64,000 nt of DNA from Lichenostomus cassidix (taxonomy: Eukaryota > Chordata > Aves > Passeriformes > Meliphagidae), in contig CM039188.1 of assembly GCA_008360975.2 (NCBI GenBank), positions 27,803,944 through 27,867,943 on the forward strand, read 5' to 3'. Below, piece by piece: positions 11,501 through 26,500 of the stretch. The translations under genes were made by a program, and so were the position numbers. Under the pieces are notes generated by a model. That model ran no database searches, was not told the origin of the DNA, and worked only from the letters and a program-made list of their open reading frames with translations. Position 1 is the stretch's first letter. Every line of letters begins with the position of its first letter.

Positions 11501-14500
11501 TGAAATCTCTCATTCTCTTTTCAGTTCAAGTGAAACCCCCAGCGTATCAAAAGAGAAGATGCCCATGCCCAGGGCATACACACTGAAGTGTGGAAATGTA
11601 CCAGCAGAAGGTAGCAATTCTCACAGTTTCTGCTCTCTCCTGTCGAGGTTGGTGACCTGAATGAAATTGAACTGGCATTTCTAATCCTGCCAGAGGCACT
11701 GAGTGTTAGAAACACCACTGATCCCCAAAGGAACATAGATGCAAGGATTTCTGTAGACATGATCTGCTCAGATCAGCACTATGATGTCCCAGATGACCTG
11801 GGCCGACTGCAAGCAAGCCAGTTGTTCTGAAATGAGCCAGTTCACAACTTACTGCAGACTACAAAGGGCCTAAATCTACTGCAGAGGTGATTTGCAAGAA
11901 GGTCATGGCATATGTGGCTCGACCTACATAAATGTTATTAATAAGACCTGAAATTAAGTGTAGAAAAACTTCATTATAGGAAACATTGATATTCAACAGC
12001 TATCATTTTCTAAAGCACCTTTTTCTTATGGAAAATGAATGTCTTATTTGACTTGAAATACTAAAAAATACTGAATCTAGTTTGTGTCTACCTGTGGTAG
12101 TCCACAAAAACCTTCAAGCACCTTCAAGTGAGGAGGCATCTACACAGTGACATACCCATTATTTTGGGCCATAGTGTTTGGAAAATAAACTATAAAAAAT
12201 TAAACTCCTTTTTACAAGCTAAATGGGTTGAATTTATTAAGAAATTCACTCCCTCCTAGTATTAGGAAGACATGAGTAATTTATTTACAGGTAGGCAAAG
12301 GACAGTTCAGACTAGTCCACCTGAACTAAAATGCTACTGTGTGAAGCAAACCAGGTAATTTTCTTCAGTGTAATGGACTCAAATCTCCATGATGATGAAG
12401 TAATTTTAATAAAGAAAGGCACAAACATTAGCCATGTAAAGCAATACATCTATACACGGTAAATAGCATAGAATAATAATATCCCTTTAAAGTTGTACAC
12501 CTTGTTTTCTATAACCACATACGGGATATGTAATCTTCACCACTGGAGGTGGAAAATGCTGTGGCACTTTCTACAAGGTAAAGAGCCAGCAAATCTGACT
12601 CTTCATTTAAAGGACAGCTATTTTACCAGAATAAACAGAAAAATAATTTCAAAACAACTCTTCCAGATTTCATAGGAATGACAAGACATTCAAAGCATAG
12701 AGGTGCCTCGTTTCAAAGATACATCACCAAAAGGAGACTATAACTTGCATATAAAATTCAGATATTTCAAACGTGGTCAGGAAACACTTTTTCCGCTTTA
12801 AGGTATTGATCTTGCCTAACACCCCTCACTAGCCAGGTTGTTCCCATGGAAAGAGGCATCCTTACGAACACCTAGAGATATGCCAAACATGATGAACAAT
12901 AGCTCCAAACTCCAGACATTGATTGTGGTTTTCCTTGCTAGGAATTGCCTCCCATATTGTTGCCACAAAACTTTTTTTTTCAGGATCCCAAAAGGAAACC
13001 ATACTGTTTTGTCCTTGTTTTCTGACTCTTTAATTTCTTCTTTTCTCTTGGACTTTTATTAAAAGTTTATTATATGTTTTATTATAAGTTCTTTTCATCC
13101 CTCAGAAATATTCTGCTCCTTTTGTACCCTAATGTTTCATATGAAGAGGATGGAACTCTCATCTTGTTCAGGTGGGAGTTTCAACTTGAGGGTAAATATA
13201 ACTAATTGGTCAAAGGGAACAATGTTCTTTTTCACAGCAAACATACCTGAGCTGAATTTCATATTGCCCTGCATGATGAGACTGCACATTCCTCAAGACC
13301 AGTGTGAAGATGTCTTCATTTTGCAGGATTTCACAGCCTGTTCCCGGCATGATTTCTTTCCCATCCTTAAACCAGTGAACAGTGGGGAAAGGATCTCCAG
13401 CAATGGCACAGGATATCAGGACATTTTGCCCAGGAGCTGCTGTCACTGATCTCGGTTTGCTAATGAACCAGGGCTGAATACCATCCTGAGGTTCTGTAGT
13501 TTACAAATACAGTTTACAAATCAGAAGAAAATGCCAAGCTTGAATGTCACCACTAAGCTAATTAATTTCAAGGAAAGCAATCACAGGCAAGGAAAGTTAT
13601 TTTGAACATGCAGGGTATAAGTTTTTAATCAGAAAATAATTCAGGCTTTAATTTTGGAAGTAACTTGTGTTCATACTAAAATTAATCATTTACTTGGCAC
13701 TTTACTGGCTCGATCCAGGCTTATATTAAGAGCAAAACAAAGGGACTTTAAAGCTGCCCTAAAAGGAATCTTGGAGATTTGTCCTTAGAGAATACGGGTA
13801 GGAATAGCTTTAAGGGCAAGTAACAGTACTATGACTGCTGTGCAGTTGAGAGCTCATGCAATAAATCATCATTAACAATTGCATAAAATTGCATTTAATA
13901 TAGAAGACTGACCCTGAGGTTGGATCTCAGGGGGGATAGGAGGAGAGCAGAAGGTCTGAATTCAGAGCAGACAGTGACAACAGACTAAACAGCTCTCCCA
14001 AACACTGTGGATAAGATACTCTACATTAAAAATAATAAAAGTCTCACAGTGATTTCCAATAGTTTTCAGTAATGGCTATGAGGAAATGTCAATATTCAGT
14101 AATACAAGAAGTCCCTGTGACAAAGGCAGGAAGTTTGTAGGTACTTGAGTGTTTATTGTGGGGTTTACATCATGTGAGGAGATTCAAAGCCAAATTTTTT
14201 ACAGCTAGTTCTCAGATTGCAGAAATCGTGTCTTCTCCACCTGTTACAATGCTAACATTAAAGCCAGGATACCTGGCTCCTAGACTGCTTTTCCAAATAC
14301 TAAGGGCTTCAATTAGCAACAAAAACACATTAAAAGGTTTACTTTAATCCATAGTTAAGTAAGCCTGATAGTTATAATCTGAAGCTGCATTTAGCAGAAG
14401 TTTTGCACTGTCCCTAGAAATAGGACTCAGGAATGCATTTTTGAAATAGTAACATAATGTTCCGGAGCTAAAAGATTTTTTTAAAGCTGCTTCTGCTCAA

Positions 14501-17500
14501 TATCCTTTTTAATTCCGAGGGAGAGACTGAGAACTTCAGCATCCTTCACAGCAAACTTTATAAACACTCATGTATCTTAAACAGACATTCCTCCAGCATA
14601 TTAGAATAATTTTCTATCACCATTTTGTAAGGTGATCTATACCTTGAACTGTCAATGTAGCCTGTGTTTGACTTTCTCCTACTTCATTCCAGGCTTCACA
14701 GGTGTATTTGCCTGTGTCTTCAGGAAAAACCTCCTGGATGTATAGACTGTACTCATTGCCTTTCTTCTCAAAGTGGAAATCTTCTGTCTCCTGGATTTCT
14801 TTCCCATTATGCAGCCAGATAATTTCAGGAGGTGGGTTAGCTGAAAAATAGGTAACAACAAAAATCTAAGACACTCACGAAAACCCACCATATGTCAATT
14901 AAGAAAAGGAACAAGGTTGGTTGTTTCTTTGCCACCTGATTCTGCAGTTTCATTTTCAAAACATTCAGAAATTTCTATTATTAACTCTGTCAATGCTGTG
15001 TAATGTGGAATAGTCTGTTTTCTTATGGCTAAAATACAAATGAATAAGAGAATAATGTATACAATAGAGAAGGAGAATGAGTTCTAGATACCATGATGAT
15101 GGTTATTAAGAGTTTCTGATACCAAAGTTCATATCAGGTCTGCTTTTTTCTGCAGCACTAATGTTATCCCAGCTGACAGGAACTCAATCTTGTTTGGTTC
15201 ATATCAAAAGCTACTACAAGTCCACTGAGACTTAGTTTAATTCAACAAGAGGACCCATATTCAACTTATATCTTTATATCATCCCAATTAAGAAACACTT
15301 CTACAGGTCTGAACATGTCACTACTGGACAATGTTCATTCACACTGAAGATCAGATTAGACAAACCTAGCTTTTAAAAAACTAGAAATATTGTTTCCAAA
15401 TACAAAGACAGCTGCTCAAAATATGGAAAAAACACACCTTCTTGCAGCAAGATTTAAATTTTTTAATACTGCTCTATAGCTACACACCTGATACCTCCAC
15501 AGTCATTATCACTTGACTTCCATCCATGACTTTGAGGTCAGTCAGGCCTTTAAGGAAGATGGGTGCAAAAGTCTTGTTTAACTTTGCAGCCTGTGCACTT
15601 TCTGCCTTCTTGCTGCTCTTCTTTTCTGTGAAGTCAAAAAAAGAACAAAGAGGGTCTCTTACTGGAATTTTCATGACAAACTTTGACTGACTTTAGGCTC
15701 AACACAATTTAGAGACAGTGGTTTTGTTTCAGCTCTCAGAAGGCAAAAATAACTGAAACCATCTAACACAGCTGTTTTGCCTTGCCAGTATTCCAAGCAG
15801 AAAGACAAGAAATAGAATGGAACTGTCCTTCCAAGAATCCTCTTAGCTCATTGTTAGCAGATATCACCGAGTATCACCGAAAAATTACACTCATTTTCCC
15901 CAAATACACATGCTCAGGAAAAAAAACCCCAAAAAAACCAAAAAGCAAAGAAATAAAAAAACTTGTAGCAAAATTCAATGCTTTTTATGCTTTTTATCGC
16001 TGCTAATCTAAGCTCACAGCAGCACAGGATTTGCAACACTGTAAGAAACTACAAACATATAGATTGTTAGATGGTCAATATTGAATAGTTTGAGTTCACC
16101 ACATTCCTCTCCCATACTTCACTTAGGCAATTGGTGGTAAAGACTAAAACCTGAGGTTTTATCAATATAAATCACAAAACACACTGTTCGATTAAGGCTT
16201 TTAAAATTTCTTTTTCCTTTTGAGGCTGTACAATCAAAAGCTGAGGGAATTTGGAATCAAATAATTCATTCCTAAAAATTAAATCTATCTGATATGTTGT
16301 TTCCAGTAGCCACAGTGGTCTCCTCTGTCTTGCACTTGGCAGCTCTGAAACAAGAGCATTTAACTGTGATCTATGCGGTACACTAGACCAGGAAGTCGAC
16401 TCCTCCTCTAAAAACCTGAGCAAAGACACTCCTGAAGCCCAAGCAGCAATCATGACCAAATGTAAAAAGTCATAAATATTTATCGGTCACTTGGATACAC
16501 TTTTTGTTTGGTTTAGCTTGCATTCAGACCTCGTATGTCCTGCCTTTAAAATGCCAACCCTATGTTCTATCCACATGTGAAAATATTTTTATTTTGTGTA
16601 TTCCTACCTTCAAAATTTTCAAAGGAATAACAAGAACATCCAAAATAGTGTTACAGCAACAGAAAGTGCAAGGCTGGAGAAAAACCACAATTCATAAAAT
16701 TAGTGATTAGGAAAAAAAAGACAGCATCTCACTGAGCAAGCCCTCTGAACCTTTTGGAGGCAAAAAGTTAAGTTTGTACTGGGGTAATTTGAGCTCAACA
16801 TAAATTTGGAAGCAGCCTGAAGGGGAAGTTTTTCCTCTTCTCTAGCAAAGCTTTCTCTAGCCAAAATCTTGTCTCGCTGGCTGACGTTGCAGGTCTTTTC
16901 TTGGCACTGAGCAGTGAGACATTGATGCATGTGAGAATGGAAATATGGGACCTGAGTGAGACCCACTGGGATTGGTGTTATGGAAACACAACTCTGAAGT
17001 TCCTGATTCACCATCAGACACACTGCTCAGTCTTAGGGCTTCCCATAGCACCTGCTTGGAAGTGACCAATGCTGTACAGCAAAGAGATAAGAAGTTGGGT
17101 GACACTCATCTACAGAAATAAACTCCTGTGGTTCACTGTAGCCCTCTGTTTTGTAATGTTTACTCGGAAAAACAGCTTCAAACAACTGCTGTACTAAGCA
17201 GTATCAGCCCATGCCTTGGAGGGAATTGCTTTGTCTCTCAAAGTGAAACTTTGTCTCACAAAGTGTGGGGGAAAGCAGAAATCTGTATAGTGAAGAAAAG
17301 GAGGAAAAGAAGACAAAGAAAGGAAGAAAAGGAAAAAACCAATAAAACAGTAAGACAGGAAAGAAGCTTAGGGGGAAAAAAAGAATGAAAAGTATGCCTT
17401 AAAAAAATATTCCTCATCATTTTTTACTGAAATAATTGATAACATTGCAAATCTAGAAGGCAGATATGCAATAAGAGGAAAACAGGGAAAGAAAAGCAAG

Positions 17501-20500
17501 GTGGTCTTGCGGTGTAGCTCTAGACCAACAAAGAAACAGACCTGATGTCTGATCAGAGAAGGACAGGTAACCAAAAAAGCTGAACCAACTCCCACGAAAT
17601 TTAATAGTGACCAGGAAACAAATTTGCTCATAGTGGTTCTAGCAGCAATTCTCCCAGAGCCCTGGTACAAAGAGCATTAAGTCTGACCAGCACCCCACAT
17701 CCCTCACAACTGGCTCTTTGCTCTCTTGCACTCACATGTAGTCTAAATAAATGGATTTTTATAATCAAGGAAGACAATACAGTATAACAGCTTCAGCTTA
17801 TTAAAAAGAAATGTGTGAGCAACTATAGAAGAAGCAGAGCAAAATCATTTCCCATAAGAAATTTTTCAGCAATGCTAACTCCCCCAAAATATGTGCTGCA
17901 GACATAAAAGATTCATGTACTGGAATAAAACCACCTTCTTGCACAGAGCTGCATAAACATTAAATGGAGGCATGCAAATAATTCATAGCAATTGCACATA
18001 GGAATCACAAATGCAACAAGTTCACCCAAATATTAGGCCTCAGTTTTTCAGGTTATCTCAGGCAGATGTGCCATGTGGTGGTGAGGAGACCCAGTGGTAT
18101 GAGTGACACCAAGAAGATACACTGGGATGCCTCTACTCCAAAAAGAGTGACCTGTAGGACTTAAAGGATGAAAACCAATTCACCATAGTTACTGATCAGT
18201 GCTCACCCTTTGTAAGTGAAGCTGAAAAACTGAAATGAAGGGGGCCAGAACCTGCCTCACCACTAAACAGATCTGAAAAAATAACAGTGCTTACACTAAA
18301 TTTAAGCACCACATAGGATTATGCTGACCTGTTGAATGAAGACCATTTCTGTGCTTAAACAGAAACTTAGGATGGCACGTATCAAAAAAATGTGGTATGT
18401 GAGTAGAAAAAAAATTCAAAGAATAGAGCTTCAGTACAAGAAAAGTTACTGGAGAGACTAAAGAGTTATTTCATTTGGGGGGAATGAATGCAATCATGCA
18501 GAAGAACATTAAGATGGATTATTAAGTCTGAAATATTGAAAACTTGAGGCTTAGCACTGGGACAGAATAAAAAAGCAACTTTCTGAAAACATTCCTATCC
18601 TTGTAAATGTACCATATCCAAATGCATATACACTTTGATTTAGTCCTTGAAGTATTTCCTGATTTCTCAATACCAACTGTAAGGCAGGAGTAAAAACATC
18701 TCTCTATCTATTGCTGATGCTCTTTGGAATACAGGGGAAGTGAAAACATTTCTTTACCAACATATACAAAATCTGTTGTACATAACAGCTCAAAAATTAG
18801 AAGTTATCCTGGCTAAAGCAACCAGTATTTCTATACAAACGTCTGACATAAAGGATACAGTAAATATAAAGCTAATAAGGCTGACTCTGTGGCAACTTGA
18901 ACAGGCTTTCTTCAAAATACAAGCATTCTCCCATACTTTAAAAAGATATCTTTTTAATGGGAATCTCTAATCTTATGTTACTGTTGTTTAGAAATTCATG
19001 TCAATCAGTAGCGTATGTTTATTGTACCAATAACTTAATCAGAATATCACAAAAATCATCAAATATTTGTGGATGTAGCAGTAACAATTAAAAAGACTTT
19101 GGTTCTAACTCATAAATGCTATTTGTTCATTAAGAAACCATAGGGGCTAATTTAATGCAATTTTTCTGCCTTTACCTAAAATTTGATGTTATGGACTTCT
19201 AGACTTAGAAAAAATTAAAATTACCTACTGACAACTTTAGTTTCTCACAGATGTTTTAAACAAGACAACACAGTCCATTTTAGCTCTGTTATTTAGTCTA
19301 AAATAATTGCCTTTTCTCAGAAGGCACTGATACAATCATGCAGAGGCCAAATTACAAAGCCTGAATGCTAACTATTTTCAAATTCTTCCAAAGCTTGTAA
19401 ATGCTTTTAGTTGTTTATTTATCACATAGCACTATGCAGTGACTCAATGTTTGTCTGATGAATCTTTAACATTTCACAATTTTACGATGGAATAGCAGTG
19501 CTCTACATTTTCACAGCTTATTTCAATATACGTAGGGCTCCTTCAATTTTAGCCTTACAGGTCTTGTTTGGAAAAACAGCAATCAAATTGATTTTGGAGT
19601 GAAAAGATGGGATGCTGATCATTTGAGATTAAGCAAATAACTCCTGTTCCCATTTATGTCAAAAAGACACTGCGTAATTTTGCTTTCTTTTGAAAACACC
19701 TGGCTAATTATTTTGACAGTAAAATATTAAAGGGAAAACCATATATAAAAAAACAGGAACTGTTTGCAAAAGGGGAGCTTCAAAAAGTGCAACAACCACA
19801 GAAGTTCACATTTCCTGGCACCAAGCAAGGTGCTTGCTAGTCTCATACATCAGGAACAAAATCCATGACTTGCACCAGGAAAATAGCAGGTAAGCAGATA
19901 AAAAATCAGGACACAAATTAGCAAATTGCACAGAAAGCCCTGGCCACTATTATTAGGGCTTGCTTTCCTTCATTCCTCCAAAGTCCCTTCTACCACATGA
20001 ACTCTGCTGGAGTTCAAAATCCATATGTTCTCAGGGAGCTCTGGCTTCAGAGCCCAGAGCAGGAGGACAGAAGAAAAGGAAGAAGGCAGAGGTAAAGCTC
20101 CCAGCTGCAATACTGCAAGTCGCTGTGCCTCTGGCTGAAACATCCTCTATTGTAACACTGCAGGGTGTTTCTGCTGCCAAAACTACAGACAATAAAAATA
20201 CTGCACATCTGGCACCAGAAAGGAAATTTGGAACCTAAGGAAAATTTTGTTTGACATTAGCATAAGGGCATGACTTCATTATGTGTCTATGCATCCTCAA
20301 GCTTATTCAACTGGATGTGAAAAAAGAGGAGATCTGATCTCTCTCTATTATGTTAATGCTCTCTAATCGCCTATAGCCATTTAATAGCTCCCTCATCACT
20401 CTTAATTCTTTTTGCTTTCACGTAGGAGTAGGTTCATCTCCAAGAATGAAAACAAGGAATATAAGAGTCAACACAGAGTAGCTAAAGAATTCAACCCCAG

Positions 20501-23500
20501 GCTGTTAAATTTTCCCTGTCCCTTTCCCTTCCCCAATCACCTTCTGCACTGAATTCCCCCCACCTGGATCATGCCAAGGCAGCTCATGGGGGACATCAGA
20601 GAGCCCTAGCTGGTGCTCCCATAGGTGGGCTTCACAAAACACAGGTACATTTCAATGACTTGTTTTCAGACATTGTATCTAGTTTACTTTATTGTAGCTT
20701 ACAAAAGCTACTACGATTTTTTAACCGCAGCTGTTAGTTACATGCAAGTCAAGTTGTGTAAGATAATGTGGAAGAAAACTATGATTTTCTGGAAGGCTTC
20801 TTACAGGGAACAATTTTAGCACAGAGATATAGTCTGGCACAATGTGTAAGCCCAGCTGGAGCATTTCTGGTGGACAGTGATCTCTCTGACATTTCAACAG
20901 GTTTTTGATAAGGTGTTACACAGGGTGACAGATTTAAAAGTCCCCCACAATGATCCCACTTATAAGTTTTCTAAGATTTTTGCCTTTCCTCAGGCTTTAA
21001 TATATATGAATGTAGGGAAACAGTAAGTAATAAGATGCACAGCTCAGCGGGAAACACAGCCTGGGACACCAGAAATAGAAAGCAAAGCATGTAAAGGATA
21101 CTTTATATACCCACATATATTTTCTACAAAGCAAAAGGACTATGGGTCTTTCCCACCACATTCCCTTACCCCTGAGGGCTCATTTTTATAAGACACTCTA
21201 ATAAGCATCCAAATCTATGTTTAAAAAAGATACTTAGTGAATTAAATCCATAGAGATTAAGGAGAATTTAAACTCTTCCAATTTCCTAGAAAAAATACAA
21301 ATTCTCAGCATATTTGGATGGCAATGGGAAAAGATCTATTACCTTTGATGTACAATTATTTCTATTAATTTCTTATTCTGTGTTCCAGCATTTGTGTAAT
21401 CAATGGTAAGGTAATCTATCTACAGTGACTATATAAAATTTTGGATTATTTATTAACCTGTATTAATAGAAATTTAAGGCAATAAGAAATGATTTCCTAT
21501 TATTTTGAGTTTTCTCAATCTGGGTTTTAAAGAGTCCTTACACAAATTTAACCTCTGTGTATCTGCAGACTGGAAGTTATTGTGAGAGGAGTCTTCCTGT
21601 TAGCCGTGGGTCTAAGCCAAAATAAACTTGAATTTTTAAAAATCTTTATCTGAATCAGAACGTAAGGCTTAAGCATATTTGTAAACATCTTCATACTGAT
21701 AAGCAAGGGTGAGTTATTGAGTTGAAGGTGTGTATCTATTAGAAAAGGGGGAAATTCATGCTGCACTGAACAGTTAACCTAGTACAAATCAATTGTACAA
21801 TACACCTTTACCAGTTTAACTATAATATTGCAACCAACTAATTGTATTCTGAGGTAAAAGATACAGATAAATCTATATCCTTGGAGAGAAGGAAAAAAAA
21901 AAAATAATCAATTGCTGCACTGTGGTATTCTCATTCCCAGATTTGCTGCTGAAATGGAAGAAGAAAATCCAGATGAGCATGGAAATTTTAAGAAGCTTTT
22001 CAAAGACAAGACCTGGGTTTTACCTGGCCTACAGTCAAAACAGTTAACATTTTATGGACATGATCTAGTCAAGGAAATTTTCTTGTTCATTTCCCTACGC
22101 AGATGTACTGAAGGCGTTTCCATGTGAGCTGCAGAATGCTGACATCTCCTGTTGAAATATCAGGACTTCAGCATGCTGAGCACTGCACAGAATCATGCAA
22201 TAATTGAGTTTGGGAGGAACTTCTGGAGATTGGCTACTCCAGCCCCCGTCTCAAGCTGGGTCAGCCACAGCACTGCATATACACACAGCTCCAGTGCAGC
22301 ACCTCAGCAGCCCAAGACCAGGGTTACAACTGGTCACAAGACAAGGACACGCAAAGAATAGTTTGCTGCCTTGTGTTCAGAGCCCTGCAAACAACTTGCA
22401 GTGTTTAGTCTTACAAGAGGTTTAATTATACTCAAGGAATCTGTTTGCCAGCATCATGTGGTTGGCTGCCAACTATCGCCTGGTCCGAGCTGTGCGGAAG
22501 GGCTGCCTCGGCAACATTTACCATTTATGGTGTTTAAATATCATTCTGCCTCACAGGCTAATAACTCAACTGGGCTGAGGAGAAGGCTTAACTCCAAAAG
22601 CTCTGTGTGAGCAGGCTGAGAGAGAGAAGCACCAGATTCCACTAAAACCTCTCAAAGCAAGACTCAGGTTCACACACAGATCTTGATTTTAAAGAGAGTT
22701 TCACACCCTCAAAGGCTTTCAGTGTAAACAAAGCCAGCCATTACCAGATCTTAAGCTAACAATGCTATCAACTGAAAAATTAAGAGTATTTATAGCACAG
22801 AAAATTAATACGAAGATACATTTGTCTTTCTCTAAAGTGTCTTTGCCTCAGGCTTGAGGCAAAACATTTTCTGCGAGTTTTTCCAGAATTACAAACTTGA
22901 TTTATAATGGCATTAAAAAGTACGAGACTTTTATGCTCCTGAGATATGTAGGAACATTTCTGCTTTATTGAAGATCTCAGGTTAGTATGCCATTTTGCAA
23001 ACTTAGGTCATGAGAACTAGGTGTTCAATTACCCAGCAGTGTTCTTTACATATTTCCCTCCTATAATTTATTTTTGCAGTTACAATTTGTTTTGTGTAAG
23101 TGGAAGGCAAGATTTAAATATCCTTGGGAGATGCTTTCAATGAATACCTGGGAGAAGTTATAGTTTGTATGCTGTCCTTGCACTATACAGAAAAACTGTT
23201 AACCTAAGACTGACAATGCCCTAAGCCTGTATCAGTCAGGCTGGTTGGGGATATACACAGGAGACCAAGTTCCACTTTATCCTGTCTGGAAATCTCTTTA
23301 TTTTACTCTGGGCTAGTCTTCCAGCCCTATCCTGCAGCTCCATGTATACTCCTTCTTTCCTCTGTGTGGGATATCACCAGGCCATCAGCATTTTAACCTG
23401 TTTTGTCTATTCCATTTATTCTGCAAACAAACCAAGTTGTTCCAATTGAGCACTAGAACAGGCTCCCCAGGGAAGTGATCACAGCACCAAGACTGTCTGA

Positions 23501-26500
23501 GTTAAAGGACCATTTGGACAAGGCTCTGAGACACTGGTGGGATTCTTGGGGTGTCCTGTGCAGGGCCAGGAGTTGGACTCGATGATGCTGATGGGTTCCC
23601 TCCATCTCAGCATGTTGTATGATTCTGTGCAATTGAGAAATTTGGCACCCCAGAAATCTCACTATCAAAAGGCTGCACCAATAGAATCATGATTTGGGTG
23701 AACAGTCAAAACAGAATAGAATAGATTGTCTCAGTTGGATGTGGCCTACAAGGGTCATCTAGTCCAGCTACCTGACCAATTCAGAGCTGACCAAAAGTTA
23801 AAACCTTTTGTTAAGGGCATTGTCCAGATACCTGTTAAACACTGACAGGCTCAGGGCATTGATCACCTCTGTGGGAAGCCTGTTCCACTGTTTGGGCACC
23901 CTCTCAGTGCTTCCCAGTGTACAGTCAGAACTTCTCCTGGCACAGCTTTCAACTACTCCCATGAGTTCTATCACTGGATTCTAGAGAGGAGATCTGCACC
24001 TCCCTTCCGCTTCCTCCCGTCAGGAGAAAGCTCAATAAAGAGTGCAAGGGTCAGAGATACAAAATAGATGTCTGGGTTCACAGCAGATCACTTTGCAGTC
24101 AGCAGACTGAATTCCTCCCTGACAGTCTCACTGGAAGCTTCTGCAGCCAAAGTGGTGTTCGCTTTTGCCTTTAGAACTGTCTGCCTTATTAATGACTTAC
24201 CCTGTTTGCAAGTTATTTATATCAAGTAATTGCTCTTTTGTCACTGTCACAGACAGCAACTCCATGGAAGGCCTGAGAGCCTGTATACCTAACAAATACA
24301 TTTATAAGGCAGCTCAGCTGGCCGACTGCTAACAAATTCCCCAGCATTAGACACCAGTCTGACATGGGGAACTGCAGAAAAGGTGCTTCATATCTGCTAG
24401 GTCAAGCCAGGTCAGTTGCACAGTAAAAATACGCATTCTACTGAGCAGAATTTCACCTTCACATGTAGTCTCAATTTGTGTGTGACTGCCCAGGTAGATT
24501 TTAATTTAATTCCAGGGAGTCATGATGTACAGAGATACCCATTCCATTAGAAAAAAACTGGGCTGTGCAAGAGCTGAAATGCAATGGAAGCCAGTAAGAA
24601 CAGGCAATCACATAAGGCACATGTGTCCCTGAGGATGCCACTGATCTAAAGAGTTACAGCCTCTTCAGCCTTTCCCTCCTCTGGCAAAACCACACTGGCA
24701 ACAGGATTAGTTATCCTGTGGTAATATTAGAATAGTTCTGCTGCTCTCTTGGGTGAGCAATCAAAAGGATACTGTTCTAAGAATGTTGTTAGGGAATCCC
24801 TCAAAGACAAATAATACTCAGATTGAGAGCCAAGAAACCAAATTTGAAGTTAGATTAATATAAAGTAGGAAGAAAAAAGAAAAAATACACAGCATTGTAT
24901 TTCTGGGTATAAGTTGGTATCAGAAAGGAATTCTAAAGCAAGACCTGTTTGGCGTTTAAGTCTATAAAAGATGAAGTAGCTCTGCTACAGCATTGTTTGT
25001 GGTCAGGTTTCTCTTCTTGATTAATTTATATTAAAAATATCTTGAATTAAGATATTACCCTGAAAAAGAAAAAAAAAAAAAAGAAAAAGACAAAGTCTTT
25101 TTATGCGGCCCAACAGTCAAACCTTCATTAAAATGAAGCTGCAGAGAAGCACTTCCAGTAGAACAGAGCTATAAGAAGGTTCCTACCCTCTGTTCTGTTC
25201 CTCTGCTGCAAAGGAATGATAGAAGTTGCTTCCCTTAGGCAACTTCTGGAGAGTTTTAAAAATTAAGTTAATTCAGTGAGATGGTTTGATGGCTGACTGT
25301 TTGAGTTCCCATGAGCTAATCCACACCCGCTGCTCTTGAAAACATTCTTTGGGGTAACATCATGTCCATGTGTTCAAAATTATTCAGGCTTATATTGGTG
25401 AACAGTTTTATATGTATTTTGGTGACTTCCACTTTTCAGCTGAAACTTAGAACACTATAGAATTTGTCAATCCAAGCTGGGACAGTTTGTCCTTTGGCCA
25501 ATGCAGGACCATTCCCAACCATTGTAATAATTATCTGGTTTCTGTCATTCTGGTACATAATAATTTAATGCTTCCAGTACTCGATCATGTGTCACAGTTG
25601 ATTTAGGGGTACTTTTTTCTTTTCTTTTTTGTCTTTTTAAATTATATTTATTTTTTTCTGTCAGTATCTTGTATTCTTATTTCATTTATGAGAAATGTTA
25701 ATGCAATTTCTGACATTTAAATTTTCCTCATTCTGCAAGCATTCATCCGTCATTTGCATCCAAATTTGGTTCCCCTTTTTCTGGAAGTGATTTATAACAA
25801 GAAACTGTCTTTAGAGTGCATTTTTCATATTGATGGCACATCTTCTATCATTAACAGTTTTCACGTGTTTTGCTTTTGCCCTTCAGTTTTAGTCTCTAGC
25901 TGGCATTCTCTTTCACATTCAGTCCTGAGATGCTGCAGGAAGGCAATTAAAAAAAGACAACCTCAAACTTAGTCTTAGAAGGGTTACAGCCTTTGATGAA
26001 CCATACAGTGTGCTGGACTGAGATCTTTGGGACACTCTTGGAGGCTTTGGAACAGAGTTTCTTTGATGCTCAGGACAGTTTACCTCTCACTTTTCAAGAC
26101 AGTAACAAAACCCCTCTCCCTTTCACTTAGTGCTCTGAAACCAATTATTACACAGACAAGTGGTCCCACCAAGCTACTGGTCTGGAATGCCTTTTGGACA
26201 TTTAATAGGACTAGACTGGCATATTTTGTAAAGTCATCTATAGTCCTTTACATTTATGTTATGCTTGAAATAAAGCAAAATGCTTTCAAATAAGCAGTGA
26301 CTCTGAAAAGCTGTCACAAACATTTCCTCTCTGTTGGCAAGTAAGACATCATTCTTCACTTATCTTTGGCAGAAATACATATCTCAGAGAAACAAAGCTG
26401 TGGCCTATCAATTAAGTCTCCAAAGAGAGACTGCTTATTGCAGTGATAACCTTCTTTAAATGATTAATGTCTAAGAAGGGTCATTCTGAGACAGAAAGAA

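Noticed and set aside
14679..14891. Longer minus-strand open frame MVGFRECL... over the Ig5 exon
   Set aside because: Wrong frame. The other frame gives a clean Ig half-domain that fits the splice phases on both sides.
16172..16459. 95-residue minus-strand open frame near the Ig5 exon
   Set aside because: No domain or MLCK similarity; lies in the intron and no phase gap needs an exon here.
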